Assembly: GCF_013009345.1 (NCBI RefSeq)
Contig: NZ_JABELE010000033.1
Location: forward strand, 1 to 10,394
Length of the DNA: 10,394 nt
Direction of reading: 5' to 3'
From: Acinetobacter geminorum
GTDB lineage: Bacteria > Pseudomonadota > Gammaproteobacteria > Pseudomonadales > Moraxellaceae
The notes beneath the pieces are model-generated. The model worked only from the letters and a program-made list of their open reading frames with translations, was not told where the DNA came from and made no database searches. How positions within the stretch are numbered: position 1 is the first letter of the stretch; each line of letters begins with the position of its first letter. Shown here piece after piece: positions 9,340 to 10,394 of this stretch. The position numbers were made by a program, and so were the translations under genes.

Positions 9340-9909
9340 TCAGCCGTTGATCGGGATCGAGCGCCCCTGCTTGGGCGTACTGGCCTCGCGCTTTTCCATC
9401 GTGATCGTGAGCACGCCGTTCTTGAAAGCGGCCTTGATCGTGTCCTGGTTGGCATCGGCCGGCAGGTTCAGAGCGCGCTGAAAGCTACCGTAGGAGCGCT
9501 CCACCCGGTGGAAACCGCCGTCTTTCGTTTCCTGCTCCTGACGCTTTTCACCGCGCACCAGCAGCACGTCGTTGTCGAGCGTGATCTGGATGTCTTTTTC
9601 GTCGACGCCGGGTACTTCCAGGGCGATCTTGTACTGCTTGTCGGTCTCCTGGATGTCCAGCGCCGGCTTCAGCATGCCCGGCCAGTCCGACGGCCAGCGT
9701 GGCATGGCCAGCGTCGGGAAACCGAAGCCTCGGAACGCGTCGTCGAACAGGCGGTCGATCTCGCGATGCAATTGCAGGATGGGACTGACGGGCCCACCCG
9801 ACACCTGCAGGTCATTGCGCTGCACCGGCAGCGAGGCAGTGCTCTGTTGTTCTTCCTGCTCCTTTTTGAACCAGTTCCAGGGAGCCAATTTCTTGAAATC
9901 AATGTCCAT
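9340..9909 (-). CDS. shsp20: Small heat shock protein, Hsp20/alpha-crystallin family
   Basis: The product is 189 residues, an ATP-independent holdase that binds unfolding proteins and passes them to disaggregases. An N-terminal region rich in Trp, Phe and Lys (1-80, with WNWFKKEQ and LHREIDRLFDDAFRGF) precedes the alpha-crystallin domain at about 82-173. That domain shows KPALDIQETDKQYKIALEVP, the strand VLLVRGEK, the SYGSFQRALNLP turn and the signature AAFKNGVLTITM. The C-terminal IPI (185-187) is the anchor that docks into neighbouring subunits. The start is the ATG at 9909 with GGAGGT five bases upstream; an upstream in-frame ATG at 9948 has no site. The gene precedes clpG as in all TLST loci. 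The stop of a truncated HTH reading frame ends just before the start codon, so its translation may be coupled to that leader. Confidence 0.96.
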   Translation of the reverse strand: MDIDFKKLAPWNWFKKEQEEQQSTASLPVQRNDLQVSGGPVSPILQLHREIDRLFDDAFRGFGFPTLAMPRWPSDWPGMLKPALDIQETDKQYKIALEVPGVDEKDIQITLDNDVLLVRGEKRQEQETKDGGFHRVERSYGSFQRALNLPADANQDTIKAAFKNGVLTITMEKREASTPKQGRSIPING

Positions 9910-9910
9910 G

Positions 9911-10018
9911 TCACACCTCCAGAAGAAAAATTGAAGACTCTCGCTCACTCCGCTTGCCGACTTTCAAGTACGCTGCCAATTCATCGAGCGTGAAAATCAC
10001 CTGTAGGTGCGCTTTCAT
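9911..10018 (-). pseudogene. Remnant of a small helix-turn-helix gene (first TLST gene)
   Basis: The ATG at 10018-10016 has a good ribosome site (GGAGAGGG) and opens a 35-codon frame ending TGA at 9913-9911. The first 23 residues, MKAHLQVIFTLDELAAYLKV and then GKR, look like the start of an excisionase/MerR-type winged helix (HTH_17), whose family reads xLDELAxYLKVxKRTxYR. The following residues (SERESSIFLLEV) do not continue the fold, so the recognition helix is lost. TLST loci begin with a small DNA-binding protein gene at this position, and this appears to be its 5' end joined by a deletion to the shsp20 leader. It may still act as a short upstream frame that brings ribosomes to shsp20, because its stop lies 1 base before the shsp20 start. 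Confidence 0.6.
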
Positions 10019-10091
10019 TTCGCCCTCTCCAATCGCGTCGCTTTGCGGTTCCGGCCAAGGAAATCCTTGCAAGACTTTGTAAGATACTGCG

Positions 10092-10119
10092 CTTATCAGG
10101 AAAGAATATCAACATTCAA
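10092..10119 (-). promoter_or_regulatory. Weak candidate promoter for the shsp20-clpG operon
   Basis: On the minus strand TTGAAT (10119-10114) is followed after 16 bases by GATAAG (10097-10092), a partial match to vegetative -35 and -10 boxes. Transcription would begin about 60-70 bases before the HTH-remnant start. No convincing heat-shock (sigma-32) pair was found. An overlapping TTGATA at 10112-10107 gives other equally weak spacings, so this is only a guide. Confidence 0.22.
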
Positions 10120-10293
10120 TGTACAGCGATCTCCCGCCCCATTGATGCAGGTCGACTGCTCAGACAAGGTGCAGCGGGGCGACCTGATCAGGCCAACGTG
10201 CGGAATTGCCTAGTCGTCGCTGCGGATCGCGTTCCAGAGTCGGGTCGAAACACTTCCGTTGCCCCAGACAACGTATAGTAAGCACGCAAAAAA

Positions 10294-10323
10294 ACCAATA
10301 CAATACCGATACCAATACAATAC
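10294..10323 (+). repeat. 13-base direct repeat in the AT-rich border
   Basis: ACCAATACAATAC occurs at 10294-10306 and again at 10311-10323, with a 17-base period; the filler also resembles the unit (CGAT then ACC). It lies immediately before the transposase-like fragment and may be part of an element end or a slippage product. Confidence 0.6.
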
Positions 10324-10394
10324 ATTTTAGAAAGAAAATATTAGCCAAGCTTGAAGAAGGCCAATCTATTCGAGCGGTTGCTCAGCACTTCGAA
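10324..10394 (+). CDS. Fragment resembling the N-terminus of an IS630-type transposase
   Basis: In the plus frame beginning at 10326 the sequence reads FRKKILAKLEEGQSIRAVAQ and then HFE, and it runs off the right edge. This is the first helix-turn-helix of IS630/winged-helix transposase subunits, whose family pattern is DFRxKxxxxxxEGxSxRxxAxxF. No ATG, GTG or TTG start with a ribosome site is visible in frame upstream, so the start may be non-standard, frameshifted or lost. It is convergent with neither neighbour: it points away from the stress locus. The AT-rich codon use differs from that of the operon. Confidence 0.5.

Larger units (their letters stand above)
9910..10394. other. Leader and border region upstream of shsp20
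   Basis: These 485 bases contain no full-length gene. From left to right on the map they hold the HTH remnant (9911-10018), a weak promoter candidate (10093-10119), about 150 bases without recognisable content (10125-10270, including the palindrome CCTGATCAGG at 10183-10192), and an AT-rich border with a short direct repeat and a transposase-like fragment (about 10294-10394). The base composition shift near 10270 suggests the edge of the island or of an inserted element. Confidence 0.6.

Noticed and set aside
9962..9968. CTTGAAA on the minus strand upstream of shsp20, an exact sigma-32 -35 box.
   Set aside because: No CCCCAT-like -10 follows at 13-15 bases; the bases encode the YLK of the HTH remnant, so the match is probably chance.
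10183..10192. Perfect palindrome CCTGATCAGG.
   Set aside because: Ten bases with no second copy and no link to a regulator; too short to call an operator.
10160..10348. 62-codon minus-strand frame with a hydrophobic N-terminus.
   Set aside because: Its start has no convincing ribosome site, the hydrophobic part is a translation of the CAATAC repeat, and it opposes the transposase-like frame.

Overview
The window is a one-strand operon-like cluster, with every gene on the minus strand, that encodes a protein quality-control and stress-resistance locus. Gene content and order (sHsp20, ClpG/ClpK disaggregase, phospholipase-D-like N-terminal membrane segment, YfdX proteins, HdeD, a sigma-like protein, thioredoxin with zinc ribbon, KefB) match from memory the transmissible locus of stress tolerance (TLST, also called locus of heat resistance, LHR, or TLQC). 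That locus is known as a mobile island in Pseudomonas, Klebsiella, Cronobacter, E. coli and other beta/gammaproteobacteria. The GC-rich cluster is bordered at both ends by AT-rich insertion-sequence-like DNA. This fits an acquired island in a proteobacterium whose own base composition may differ; I cannot name the species.

Layout in transcription order (right to left). The right edge (about 10270-10394) is AT-rich and carries a plus-strand fragment resembling the N-terminus of an IS630-type transposase. Next is a leader with a weak promoter candidate and a 35-codon remnant of a helix-turn-helix gene (9911-10018). Then come shsp20 (9340-9909), clpG/clpK (6397-9246), a chimeric PLDc_N-YfdX gene (5704-6393), yfdX (4714-5601), hdeD (4013-4624), a gene joining an HPF/RaiA-like region to sigma-70-like regions (2788-3933), trxC-like thioredoxin (2358-2798) and kefB (648-2354). 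Last is a PAS-GGDEF gene that starts inside the kefB stop codon, is frameshifted near 582-585 and is cut at 77 by the end of an IS5-family element whose transposase starts at 23.

The products form one stress module. sHsp20 holds unfolded protein and ClpG disaggregates it. YfdX and HdeD belong to acid/envelope-stress families, thioredoxin deals with thiol damage, and KefB handles K+/H+ and electrophile stress. The sigma-like protein may be regulatory. Compared with the full locus as I remember it, this copy looks eroded: the first HTH gene is truncated, a deletion has fused the PLD-like gene to a yfdX paralog, no ftsH, psiE or degP is present, and the terminal signalling gene is broken twice. 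Each of the four larger intergenic gaps contains an inverted repeat able to form a hairpin.

The most noteworthy items are the in-frame PLDc_N-YfdX chimera, the HPF-sigma fusion, the thioredoxin missing one zinc-ribbon cysteine, and the doubly broken PAS-GGDEF gene.
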